Source: Acidobacteriota bacterium (GTDB lineage Bacteria > Acidobacteriota > Blastocatellia > Pyrinomonadales > Pyrinomonadaceae). From it: a DNA stretch of 5,773 nt. The DNA lies in NCBI GenBank assembly GCA_003222835.1, contig QHXE01000204.1:1-5773 (forward strand). The letters are read 5' to 3'. This document shows, piece after piece, positions 1 through 5,646 of the stretch. The notes beneath the pieces are model-generated. The model had not been told where the DNA came from. It saw only the letters and a list, made by a program, of their open reading frames with translations, and ran no database searches. The position numbers and the translations under genes are program-made. Each line of letters starts with the position of its first letter. Position 1 is the stretch's first letter.

Positions 1-1
1 A

Positions 2-493
2 TGGAGAGTTGCGCTCGATCGCGGCACCAGTAATCCGCAACCCTCTGGTCCAATCGCGCCCTTGCAATTCCCGAAAGACGAAGGGCCGGTAACTAAGAAA
101 GTCGATGTTTATGCTGCGACTGGACGCGCATTGCTGCTGAACTTAGAAGCTGAGTTTTCAAACGCGTCATCTTCGCAAGGGATCGAAAAGGCATTTCATT
201 CTTATTTAGCCGATGATGCCAGGTTATTTCGCGAGAATAGCTTTCCGGCAGTCGGCAAGCAGGCAGCGCTCGCCCTGCTCTCAACCAAGAAAGGAATTCT
301 CAGGTGGCAACCAACAATGGCCGACATTTCTCACTCGGGCGACTTGGGCTACACCTACGGCATGTACGATCTCAAGGGCGCAAGCGCTGATCAAAAGCCT
401 GAGCATGGTAATTATGTTCGCGTTTGGAAAAGACAAATGAATGGCCGATGGAAAGTCGTTATCGACATCCTGAATCCAATGCCTTCATCCTAA
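2..493 (+). CDS. NTF2-like (DUF4440/SnoaL-type) protein, 5'-partial
   Basis: The frame is open from base 2 to the TAA at 491-493, giving 163 residues with no start seen, so I annotate it as cut by the window edge. A TTG at 62 could serve as a start, but the residues before it look like real protein. The C-terminal end, with YVRVWKRQ, then GRWKVVIDILNP, is the closing strand pattern of DUF4440/SnoaL-like NTF2-fold domains. That domain spans roughly residues 43-160 of the visible part and is near full length. The first visible residues, WRVALDRGTSNP, resemble the same closing motif, so a first NTF2-like domain may end here, making this a tandem-domain protein. Such domains form small cone-shaped folds that bind ligands or act as enzymes; no catalytic residues can be assigned. 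The promoter downstream suggests it is not part of the ABC cassette. Family call fairly sure, function unknown. Confidence 0.72.
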   Translation, partial: WRVALDRGTSNPQPSGPIAPLQFPKDEGPVTKKVDVYAATGRALLLNLEAEFSNASSSQGIEKAFHSYLADDARLFRENSFPAVGKQAALALLSTKKGILRWQPTMADISHSGDLGYTYGMYDLKGASADQKPEHGNYVRVWKRQMNGRWKVVIDILNPMPSS

Positions 494-520
494 ACCGAAG
501 AGCAATTAAACCAGCTTCAA

Positions 521-550
521 TTGACATCTGAAATCCAACCTTTTTATTAT
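521..550 (+). promoter_or_regulatory. Sigma70-type promoter for the ABC cassette
   Basis: TTGACA (521-526) is a perfect -35 hexamer. It is followed after 18 bases by TATTAT (545-550), a 5/6 match to the -10 consensus. A start near 557 would leave a leader of about 55-60 bases before the ATPase start at 615. It lies in the only gap between the NTF2-like gene and the ATPase, which fits the beginning of a new transcription unit. The inference is from sequence only. Confidence 0.6.
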
Positions 551-614
551 CAACCTCCAAAAAGTTATTCCGCTGTGGTAGTCGTGGGGCCCAGCCTCCC
601 GAAAAGAGATTCTT

Positions 615-1607
615 ATGATAAGCGTCAAAGAACTAACGAAAAGATATGCCCGCAACCTTGCGGTCGACCACATTTCTTTTGAAGTAGCGAAAGGTGAAAT
701 TGTCGGCTTTCTGGGCCCGAACGGCGCCGGGAAGACGACCACGATGCGCATGCTGACTGGGTTTCTGTTGCCGACTTCGGGCACGGCCACGGTCGCGGGA
801 TTCGATGTCCTCGAAAAACCGCTCGAGGTCAAAAAGCGCATCGGATACTTACCGGAAACGCCGCCGCTATATCACGAGATGATCACCGACGAATACTTGT
901 CGTTTGTCGGCAAGCTAAAGGGTTTGTCCGGGGCCGAATTAACCCAGCGCATCGATCATGTTTGCGAGCGCTGCGCCATCACGGATGTTAAAAAGAAGCA
1001 ACTCGGTAAGCTGTCGCGGGGTTATCGCCAGCGCGTCGGGCTGGCCCAGGCTATCATTCACAATCCTGAAGTGTTGATACTTGACGAGCCTACCGCGGGA
1101 CTGGATCCGAAGCAGATCAATGAAACCCGCGATTTGATCAAGGGTCTGGCCGGCGATCATACGATAATTCTCAGCACGCACATTCTCCCCGAAGTCGAGC
1201 AGACCTGTGAGCAAGTCGTCATCATCAACAACGGTAAGATCGTGGCTACGGATTCTGTCCGCAATTTGCGGAGCCGTGCTCGCGGCGGCGAGTCCGTGAT
1301 CGTTGAAGTCGGGGGCGGTGACGGCGGCCTCGAAACCGAAGATGTGCGCCAACGTTTGGCGCAGATCGCGGGTGTGAGCAACGTAACGCTCAAGGAGAGC
1401 CACGATGGCCACTACACATTCGAGATTGAAAGCGAGAAGGATTTCGTGCGCGGCGATCTCGCGCGCGCGGTGGTGGCATCCGGCTGGGAACTCAACGAAC
1501 TGCGGGCCACGGCGATGAGCCTCGAAGAGATCTTTCTGCAACTGACTCGCGAGGAAGCGGGGGCTAAAGTTGAGAAGCCGGCGGCAGAGAAAATGAAAAC
1601 GTTTTGA
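615..1607 (+). CDS. ABC transporter ATP-binding protein, GldA/NatA-like (ABC-2 exporter type)
   Basis: This 330-residue protein is the cytoplasmic ATPase of an ABC-2 type exporter. The complete nucleotide-binding domain is visible: Walker A GPNGAGKTT (34-42), a Q-loop region GYLPE (77-81) where Glu replaces the usual Gln, signature LSRGYRQRVGLAQA (133-146) in place of LSGGQ, Walker B VLILDEP (153-159), D-loop AGLD (161-164) and H-loop STH with His189. The LS-K/R-GYRQR form of the signature is typical of GldA-like and related ABC-2 ATPases. After about residue 210 comes the C-terminal extension found in this subfamily (DUF4162-like). It ends in a charged tail. The start at 615 places the conserved beta strand (ISVKELTKRY) right at the N-terminus, with a weak purine-rich ribosome site (AAAAGAGA, 602-609) before it. 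It is the first gene of the cassette and should pair with the permease at 1894. The substrate cannot be read from the sequence. Confidence 0.95.
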   Translation: MISVKELTKRYARNLAVDHISFEVAKGEIVGFLGPNGAGKTTTMRMLTGFLLPTSGTATVAGFDVLEKPLEVKKRIGYLPETPPLYHEMITDEYLSFVGKLKGLSGAELTQRIDHVCERCAITDVKKKQLGKLSRGYRQRVGLAQAIIHNPEVLILDEPTAGLDPKQINETRDLIKGLAGDHTIILSTHILPEVEQTCEQVVIINNGKIVATDSVRNLRSRARGGESVIVEVGGGDGGLETEDVRQRLAQIAGVSNVTLKESHDGHYTFEIESEKDFVRGDLARAVVASGWELNELRATAMSLEEIFLQLTREEAGAKVEKPAAEKMKTF

Positions 1608-1657
1608 TGGAAGCAAATAGCTATCGATCGAGCGACTCGCTCGTCGCGGGTTCCATC
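1606..1657. other. Stem-loop overlapping the ATPase stop codon
   Basis: GATGGAA (1606-1612) pairs perfectly with TTCCATC (1651-1657), enclosing a second hairpin CGAGCG-ACT-CGCTCG (1629-1643). The outer arm starts within the TGA stop. There is no T-tract after either stem, so it is not a standard intrinsic terminator. A role in mRNA processing or 3'-end protection of the ATPase message is possible but unproven. Confidence 0.35.
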
Positions 1658-1679
1658 CAGCGGGTTTAGTTTCGCCAAC

Positions 1680-1863
1680 TCTCATTCACACACGGCTTCA
1701 GCCGGGTGATTAGGATGAAGGTAATATGGGGTCCGTTCAACCGTTTCAACGGTTTCTCACGGTGGCCCGAGCGCCACCTGGCGCAAGCAAAAACCGTTGA
1801 AACGGTTGAGCCGTCGCTCAATCGCTGCTTTAGTGACCCGGTTAAAACCGGGTGTGAATGAGA
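1680..1863. repeat. Nested inverted-repeat element (REP/MITE-like) between ATPase and permease
   Basis: The 184-bp element is symmetric at several levels. The outer arms 1680-1712 and 1831-1863 match as inverted repeats at 27 of 33 positions, beginning TCTCATTCACAC. The inner arms 1738-1755 and 1791-1808 are perfect over 18 bases (CAACCGTTTCAACGGTTT). At the centre GGTGGC (1761-1766) pairs with GCCACC (1773-1778). Each arm also contains its own small palindrome: CGGC/GCCG around 1693-1704, AACCGTT/AACGGTT at both inner arms, and ACCCGGTT-AA-AACCGGGT at 1836-1853. No protein is encoded in it and I see no target-site duplication at its edges. It fills most of the 286-base gap between two genes that should be co-expressed, so the RNA would fold into a large structure. 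The layout suggests a REP-type or miniature mobile element that moves with help from elsewhere. Confidence 0.85.
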
Positions 1864-1893
1864 AGAGAGTGTAGAGAGCAAATTTCAACCATC

Positions 1894-2661
1894 ATGAGAA
1901 ACATTTTCATCATCTGTCGCAAGGAACTGCGCAGTTATTTCGTTTCACCCATCGCTTATCTGCTCCTCACGATGTTTGCTCTGATCTTCGGGTTTTTCTT
2001 TTGGAACTCGCTGGGGTACTTCGTGCTCATGGGCATGCAATCGCAGATGCGCGGCGAGTCATTTCCAATGAATCTGAACGAGCAAATCGTACGGCCGCTG
2101 TTATCGAACGTGGGTGTGATTGGACTGTTCTTTATTCCCCTGATCTCCATGCGTCTGTTTGCCGAAGAGAAGCGTAGTGGAACGATCGAGCTGCTAACTA
2201 CTTCGCCGATTCGCGACATTGAAGTGATTGTCGGCAAGTGGCTGGCCGCGGTGGCGCTCTATGCGTGTCTGCTGCTGGTCACGGCGGTGAATTTTCTTTT
2301 CCTTTTCAAGTATGGCAACCCGGATTGGAAGCCGCTTGCGATCGGTTATCTGGGGCTTTTCCTGCAAGCCGGAAGTCTTTTAGCCATTGGCACGTTTATC
2401 TCCTCGATGACAAAAAATCAGATCATCGCCGGCGCAGTCACGTTTGGCGTTTGCATAATCCTTTGGGTGCTCGAGTGGGTCAGCGGCTATGAAACTGCCG
2501 CCTGGGCCAAAGTGCTCGCGTACATTTCGGTCATGACGCATTACGAGTCTTTCGGCAAAGGGGTGCTCGATTTAAAGGATGCCATCTACTATGCGACCCT
2601 GATTTTCGTGGGATTGTTTCTCACCTCTCGGTCCGTTGAATCCCTGCGCTGGAGGTCATAA
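1894..2661 (+). CDS. ABC-2 type transporter permease, GldF-like
   Basis: The 255-residue inner-membrane permease is predicted to form the channel half of the ABC exporter with the ATPase at 615. Six hydrophobic segments are visible at about residues 19-39, 70-88, 116-137, 147-170, 176-196 and 230-244. The cytoplasmic loop after segment 2 carries the family hallmark MRLFAEEKRSGTIELL (86-101) followed by TSPI. The N-terminus RKELRSYFVSPIAY is also typical of the GldF/ABC2_membrane_2 type. I chose ATG 1894 because the longer in-frame start at 1858 lies inside the arm of the upstream repeat and would add twelve polar residues (MRREC...) not expected in the family. No strong Shine-Dalgarno is visible before 1894; only AGAGAG at 1873-1878, rather far away. 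The stop is followed directly by the next gene's ATG, so translation is probably coupled. Size is normal for the family. Confidence 0.92.
   Translation: MRNIFIICRKELRSYFVSPIAYLLLTMFALIFGFFFWNSLGYFVLMGMQSQMRGESFPMNLNEQIVRPLLSNVGVIGLFFIPLISMRLFAEEKRSGTIELLTTSPIRDIEVIVGKWLAAVALYACLLLVTAVNFLFLFKYGNPDWKPLAIGYLGLFLQAGSLLAIGTFISSMTKNQIIAGAVTFGVCIILWVLEWVSGYETAAWAKVLAYISVMTHYESFGKGVLDLKDAIYYATLIFVGLFLTSRSVESLRWRS
2651..2656 (+). promoter_or_regulatory. Ribosome binding site of the GldG-like gene
   Basis: GGAGGT lies five bases before ATG 2662, inside the last codons of the permease gene. It is the best Shine-Dalgarno in the cassette. It fixes the GldG-like start and supports coupled translation of permease and auxiliary protein. 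Confidence 0.8.
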
Positions 2662-4038
2662 ATGAACACTGAGTTACTTAAGGCCAGACAGACGAAGTTC
2701 GCGGTTTACATCGGCATCTACGTAGCGATAATTATGACTGCTGTGGTGGTGGTAAATGTGCTCGCGAATCGTTATGACAAATCGTATGACGGGACCGCAA
2801 ACAAGCGCTACAGTCTTTCGGATCAGACTAAGAAGATTGTCAGAGAATTGAACCAGGACGCGACGATACGTTATTTCGATCAGAGCACCAGATACAATCA
2901 AGCGAAAGATATTCTGGATCAATATTCGAACCTCTCGCCGAAAATTCATATCGAATACGTCGATCCCGACAAGAGTCCTGAAGTTGCGCGCGCCGCCGGC
3001 ATCAAGAATTACGGCGCGGCGGTCGTAGAAATTGGCGGCAAAAAGGAAGAGGCAAAGAGTCTGACGGAAGAAGGCATCACCGGTGCTTTCATTCGCGTTT
3101 TGAAAAATAGGACCCGCACGGTTTGTTTTGTGAGCGGCAGCGGCGAGCATCAGATCGATGATTCCGATCGCAACGGCTATTCGCGATTCAAGGAACTGCT
3201 CGGGAAAGATGAATACGAATCGAAATCGATCAATCTGCTCCAGAAAGCTGAGATTCCAGCCGACTGCACGGTTATAGTGGTCGGCGGACCTACGAGCGAT
3301 TACCAACAGCCGGAAGTCGACGCGATCAAGACATACGTCGAAGGCGGCGGGCGGGCACTGTTTATGCTCGACGCGCCGTTGAAGCTGGGTAAATCAGAGA
3401 TCGCCGACAACGATGTGCTGGCAAAACAATTGGAGAATTGGGGAGTGACGCTGAACAAGGATCTGATTCTGGATCTCAATCCCGTCGGACAGCTTGCCGG
3501 TCTCGGGCCGCAGGTCGCACTGGTCTCGACCTATGAGAGCCATCCAATCGTTAACGAGATGAAGGGCAACGCCACCGGCTTTCCGCTATCGCGGTCGATG
3601 GAGATCAAGAGCGGCGACAAGACCACAGTTGAAAAGCTCTTTACTTCTTCTGAGACGAGTGTGGCGACCGCGAATCTCAGCTCGCCGGAGATCGATCCGA
3701 ACGATCCGAAGAATAAAAAAGGGCCACTGATAATTGCGGCCGCTGGTTCCTACAACACGGGCAAAGAGAACTCGCAGGGACGATTTGTAGTGGTGGGTAG
3801 CTCGTCATGGGCGGCGAACTCGTTCATCAATTTCAACGGCAATCGTGACTTGGTTCTGAACACGATGAACTGGCTTTCGTCGGACGAAGACCTGATCTCG
3901 ATTCGGCCAAAGGAACAAGACGATCGGCGGATCACTATGACGCAATCGCAATTCAGTTGGGTGCGTTTGACAAGTCAGTTTCTGCTGCCGCTGGTGGTGA
4001 TTGTATTCGGCGTTTCGGTGTGGTGGCGCAGAAGATAA
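2662..4038 (+). CDS. GldG-family ABC-transporter auxiliary protein (ABC_transp_aux), membrane-anchored
   Basis: This 458-residue protein has an N-terminal membrane segment (about 14-35), a large soluble region and a C-terminal membrane segment (about 437-454) ending in WWRRR. The soluble part is therefore most likely periplasmic, held at both ends next to the permease. After the first segment comes a region with KRYSLSDQTKKIVREL (48-63), then IRYFDQSTRYNQAKDIL (69-85) and IHIEYVDPDKSPEVA (95-109), as in the DUF7088/GldG N-terminal domain. Next is the ABC_transp_aux (PF09822-type) domain, with FVSGSGEH (156-163), VVGGPTSDY (206-214) and a YVEGGGRALFMLDAP stretch (225-239). These resemble the GHGE and GGR-LL-LD patterns of the family. 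In Bacteroidetes, GldG works with GldA and GldF and is needed for gliding and secretion. Outside that phylum the role is not established. The protein is somewhat shorter than typical Bacteroidetes GldG. The gene directly abuts the permease stop. Confidence 0.9.
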   Translation: MNTELLKARQTKFAVYIGIYVAIIMTAVVVVNVLANRYDKSYDGTANKRYSLSDQTKKIVRELNQDATIRYFDQSTRYNQAKDILDQYSNLSPKIHIEYVDPDKSPEVARAAGIKNYGAAVVEIGGKKEEAKSLTEEGITGAFIRVLKNRTRTVCFVSGSGEHQIDDSDRNGYSRFKELLGKDEYESKSINLLQKAEIPADCTVIVVGGPTSDYQQPEVDAIKTYVEGGGRALFMLDAPLKLGKSEIADNDVLAKQLENWGVTLNKDLILDLNPVGQLAGLGPQVALVSTYESHPIVNEMKGNATGFPLSRSMEIKSGDKTTVEKLFTSSETSVATANLSSPEIDPNDPKNKKGPLIIAAAGSYNTGKENSQGRFVVVGSSSWAANSFINFNGNRDLVLNTMNWLSSDEDLISIRPKEQDDRRITMTQSQFSWVRLTSQFLLPLVVIVFGVSVWWRRR

Positions 4039-4039
4039 G

Positions 4040-4096
4040 ATGAAGAACCGAGGATTGATTATCGCCGCTTTCGTTCTAGCCGCGCTGCTGGGCCTG
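4040..4096 (+). repeat. Direct repeat, upstream copy
   Basis: These 57 bases match 4210-4266 at 50 positions without gaps, offset by 170 bases. Five of the seven differences are at third codon positions and two at first; none is at a second position. The match ends exactly where the GTCGC-TAC-GCGAC hairpin begins. Confidence 0.85.
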
Positions 4097-4120
4097 TCGC
4101 TACGCGACGAGAGGAATTAA
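4040..4120 (+). pseudogene. Truncated duplicate of the DUF4340 gene start (26-residue membrane peptide ORF)
   Basis: An ATG one base after the GldG-like stop (TAAG-ATG) opens a 26-codon frame ending with TAA at 4118-4120. Its first 19 residues (MKNRGLIIAAFVLAALLGL) match the N-terminus of the DUF4340 protein at 17 of 19 positions. Similarity then stops and the frame runs into a REP-like hairpin, ending SLRDERN. It is either a broken remnant of the original or a duplicated DUF4340 gene, or a small membrane peptide still being made by translational coupling. The ribosome site is weak (AGAAG at 4030-4034, inside the previous gene). Its position directly behind the upstream stop suggests this was the ancestral start site of the fourth cassette gene. 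Confidence 0.55.
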
Positions 4121-4179
4121 TCTCGCCGTTGTCCCGGCGTTGAAACGCCGGGCTAAACTCATGCCGACGCTACGCGTCG
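4096..4179. repeat. REP-like cluster of three hairpins
   Basis: Three perfect stems follow each other: GTCGC-TAC-GCGAC (4096-4108), CCCGGCGT-TGAA-ACGCCGGG (4133-4152) and CGACGC-TAC-GCGTCG (4165-4179). The two outer hairpins share the loop and its surroundings (CGCTACGCG or near), so they bracket the central one like a REP doublet. The central hairpin contains CGTTGAAACG, which also occurs in the inner arm of the repeat at 1680-1863. No T-tract follows, so this is not a typical terminator, although such a cluster could lower read-through or protect the upstream mRNA. Arrays of this kind are usually mobilised by REP-associated tyrosine transposases, none of which is present here. Confidence 0.75.
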
Positions 4180-4209
4180 CCGAACTGATTCTCAAATTTG
4201 GGAAAGTTA

Positions 4210-4266
4210 ATGAAGAACCGTGGACTTCTTATCGCCGCTTTAGTTCTCGCCGCGCTGCTGGGCCTT
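4210..4266 (+). repeat. Direct repeat, downstream copy (start of the DUF4340 gene)
   Basis: This is the partner of 4040-4096, with 50 of 57 bases identical. It forms the first 19 codons of the intact gene, including the membrane anchor. Confidence 0.85.
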
Positions 4267-5589
4267 CTTTACTGGTCCAATCGCCATCCGCGAAGTGATA
4301 ACAGCAACCCGGCTTTGCCGACTCCGTCGGAACCGGCGCCGAACATTCTTAGATTTAATGAGGGAGATATTAACAAGATCGAACTCAAGAAGAAGGGCGG
4401 CGATCAAATCGTTATTGCCAAAGACAGCAATGGCAAGTGGCAAATTACTTCGCAGAAATTGATGGGCGTCGACGACTCTGCGATTTCGAGTATGTTGTCG
4501 ACTCTATCGCCGCTTAAGTCCGAACGTTTAGTAGAAGAGAAGGCCGGCAACGTGGCCCAGTATGGGCTCGCCGAACCTAAGCTCGAAGTCACCATCACCG
4601 ATAAGAACAACACTGTGAGCAAACTGCTGATTGGCGACGATACGCCGACGGGCAGTGGCGCCTACGTTCAGCTTGCCGGCGACCCGCGCGTGTTCACGAT
4701 CGCGAGTTTCACCAAGACCAGCCTCGATAAAGGCTTAAACGATCTGCGCGACAAGAGGTTGATCACGGCCGATGCGGACAAGATCACTCGTCTTGAACTA
4801 ACAGTCAAACAACAGACCATCGAGTTTAGTCGCGATAAAGAGCAGTGGCAGATTTTGAAACCCAAGCCGCTGCGCGCCGACGGCGCAAAGGTTGCCGAAC
4901 TCGTGCGCAAAATCACTGATGCGAAGATGGATCTGACTGCCGCGTCCAGCGAAACCCCTGGCTCATCTCCAACGCCCGGGGCGTCGCCGTCCAAGGCTCC
5001 AACGCCGGCTATCAAGAACGACCCCGCCTCAGCGTTTGCTTCGGGCTCCGTGATCGCTACGGTCAAGGTAACAACCGACTCGGGTACACAGCAAATCGAA
5101 GTGCGTAAGAACAAAGACGATTATTACGCCAAGTCGAGTGTCACTGACGGCGTCTACAAAGTTGCTGCCGAGTTGGGCCAAGCTCTCGACAAAAAGCTGG
5201 ACGATTTTCGCAATCAGAAGGTTTTCGACTTTGGCTCCGCCGATCCAAGCAAGATCGAAATCCACGACGGATCGAAGACCTACGTCTTAAGCAAGAGTGG
5301 CGATGATTGGACGGCAGCAGACGGCAAGAAATACGAGAAGGCCGGCGTGGACGCCCTCGTGAGCAAGCTTCGCGATCTAAAAGCCACAGATTTTGCCGAC
5401 TCCGGTTTCGGCGCCTCTGCGCTGCAAATGACGATCACTTCCGATGATGGAAAGCGCACGGAAAAAGTCTCACTCTCGAAAGGCGCCAAGAACGCCTTGG
5501 CCCGCCGCGAGGGCGAATCTTCGCTTTACGTACTCGATGTGAATTTAGTCGCGGATATCCAAAAGTTGTTGAGCGATCTGAAGAGTTAG
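4210..5589 (+). CDS. DUF4340 domain protein, membrane-anchored, with three internal repeats
   Basis: The 459-residue protein begins with MKNRG, a hydrophobic anchor at about 6-21 without a lipobox cysteine, and a proline-rich spacer (33-44). The remainder is probably periplasmic. It shows alternating modules. The A modules (about 54-108, 190-244, 346-397) have the form K-I-E-L ... W-x-I/A ... L-x-x-L. The B modules (about 124-184, 281-341, 405-459) have strand-rich starts such as LEVTIT, ATVKVTT and LQMTIT. This is the DUF4340 (PF14238-type) pattern. A Ser/Pro/Thr-rich linker (about 246-278) separates A2 from B2. ATG 4210 was chosen over an in-frame TTG at 4198 because the duplicate at 4040 starts at the same Met. 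GGGAAAG (4200-4206) is a modest ribosome site. DUF4340 genes are often found behind GldG-like genes, so it is probably a partner of the exporter. Its biochemical role is unknown. Confidence 0.88.
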   Translation: MKNRGLLIAALVLAALLGLLYWSNRHPRSDNSNPALPTPSEPAPNILRFNEGDINKIELKKKGGDQIVIAKDSNGKWQITSQKLMGVDDSAISSMLSTLSPLKSERLVEEKAGNVAQYGLAEPKLEVTITDKNNTVSKLLIGDDTPTGSGAYVQLAGDPRVFTIASFTKTSLDKGLNDLRDKRLITADADKITRLELTVKQQTIEFSRDKEQWQILKPKPLRADGAKVAELVRKITDAKMDLTAASSETPGSSPTPGASPSKAPTPAIKNDPASAFASGSVIATVKVTTDSGTQQIEVRKNKDDYYAKSSVTDGVYKVAAELGQALDKKLDDFRNQKVFDFGSADPSKIEIHDGSKTYVLSKSGDDWTAADGKKYEKAGVDALVSKLRDLKATDFADSGFGASALQMTITSDDGKRTEKVSLSKGAKNALARREGESSLYVLDVNLVADIQKLLSDLKS

Positions 5590-5634
5590 TCAAGATCATA
5601 CGCAATACATTGCAGCCGTGATAAATTATGCGGC

Positions 5635-5640
5635 GGAGGA
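5635..5640 (+). promoter_or_regulatory. Ribosome binding site of the 3'-terminal gene
   Basis: GGAGGA lies six bases before ATG 5647 and decides that start. Slightly upstream, TGATAAATT (5619-5627) could be an extended -10 element, but no convincing -35 accompanies it. Confidence 0.7.
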
Positions 5641-5646
5641 TCTTCT

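Noticed and set aside
1..33. ATG at base 1 as a gene start
   Set aside because: The frame closes after ten codons, while the frame starting at base 2 continues into the NTF2-like protein.
939..1685. Long open frame on the minus strand (248 codons)
   Set aside because: It lies antisense to the strongly conserved ABC ATPase and its product has no recognisable domain; it is a by-product of codon use on the other strand.
1722..1727. TAATAT inside the repeat as a -10 promoter element for the permease
   Set aside because: No -35-like hexamer is present at the right distance, and the motif sits inside the repetitive element.
1680..1863. CRISPR array or phage attachment site
   Set aside because: The repeats are inverted and nested rather than direct and evenly spaced, and no integrase, spacers or flanking duplication are present.
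2674..3306. Minus-strand open frame of 210 codons
   Set aside because: It is fully antisense to the GldG-like gene, with no ribosome site or recognisable protein features.
3715..3723. A-rich slippery run (AAAAAAGGG) as programmed frameshift
   Set aside because: The zero frame continues through a full-length, normal GldG-like protein and no alternative frame extends usefully.
4133..4160. Intrinsic terminator at the 8-bp GC-rich hairpin
   Set aside because: The stem is strong but followed by CTAAACTCATG, with no T-tract.
4198..4209. TTG 4198 as start of the DUF4340 protein
   Set aside because: The duplicated copy at 4040 starts at the ATG matching 4210, and the TTG overlaps the likely ribosome site.
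4668..5114. Minus-strand open frame of 148 codons
   Set aside because: It is antisense to the DUF4340 gene; the composition merely mirrors that gene's alanine/serine codons.
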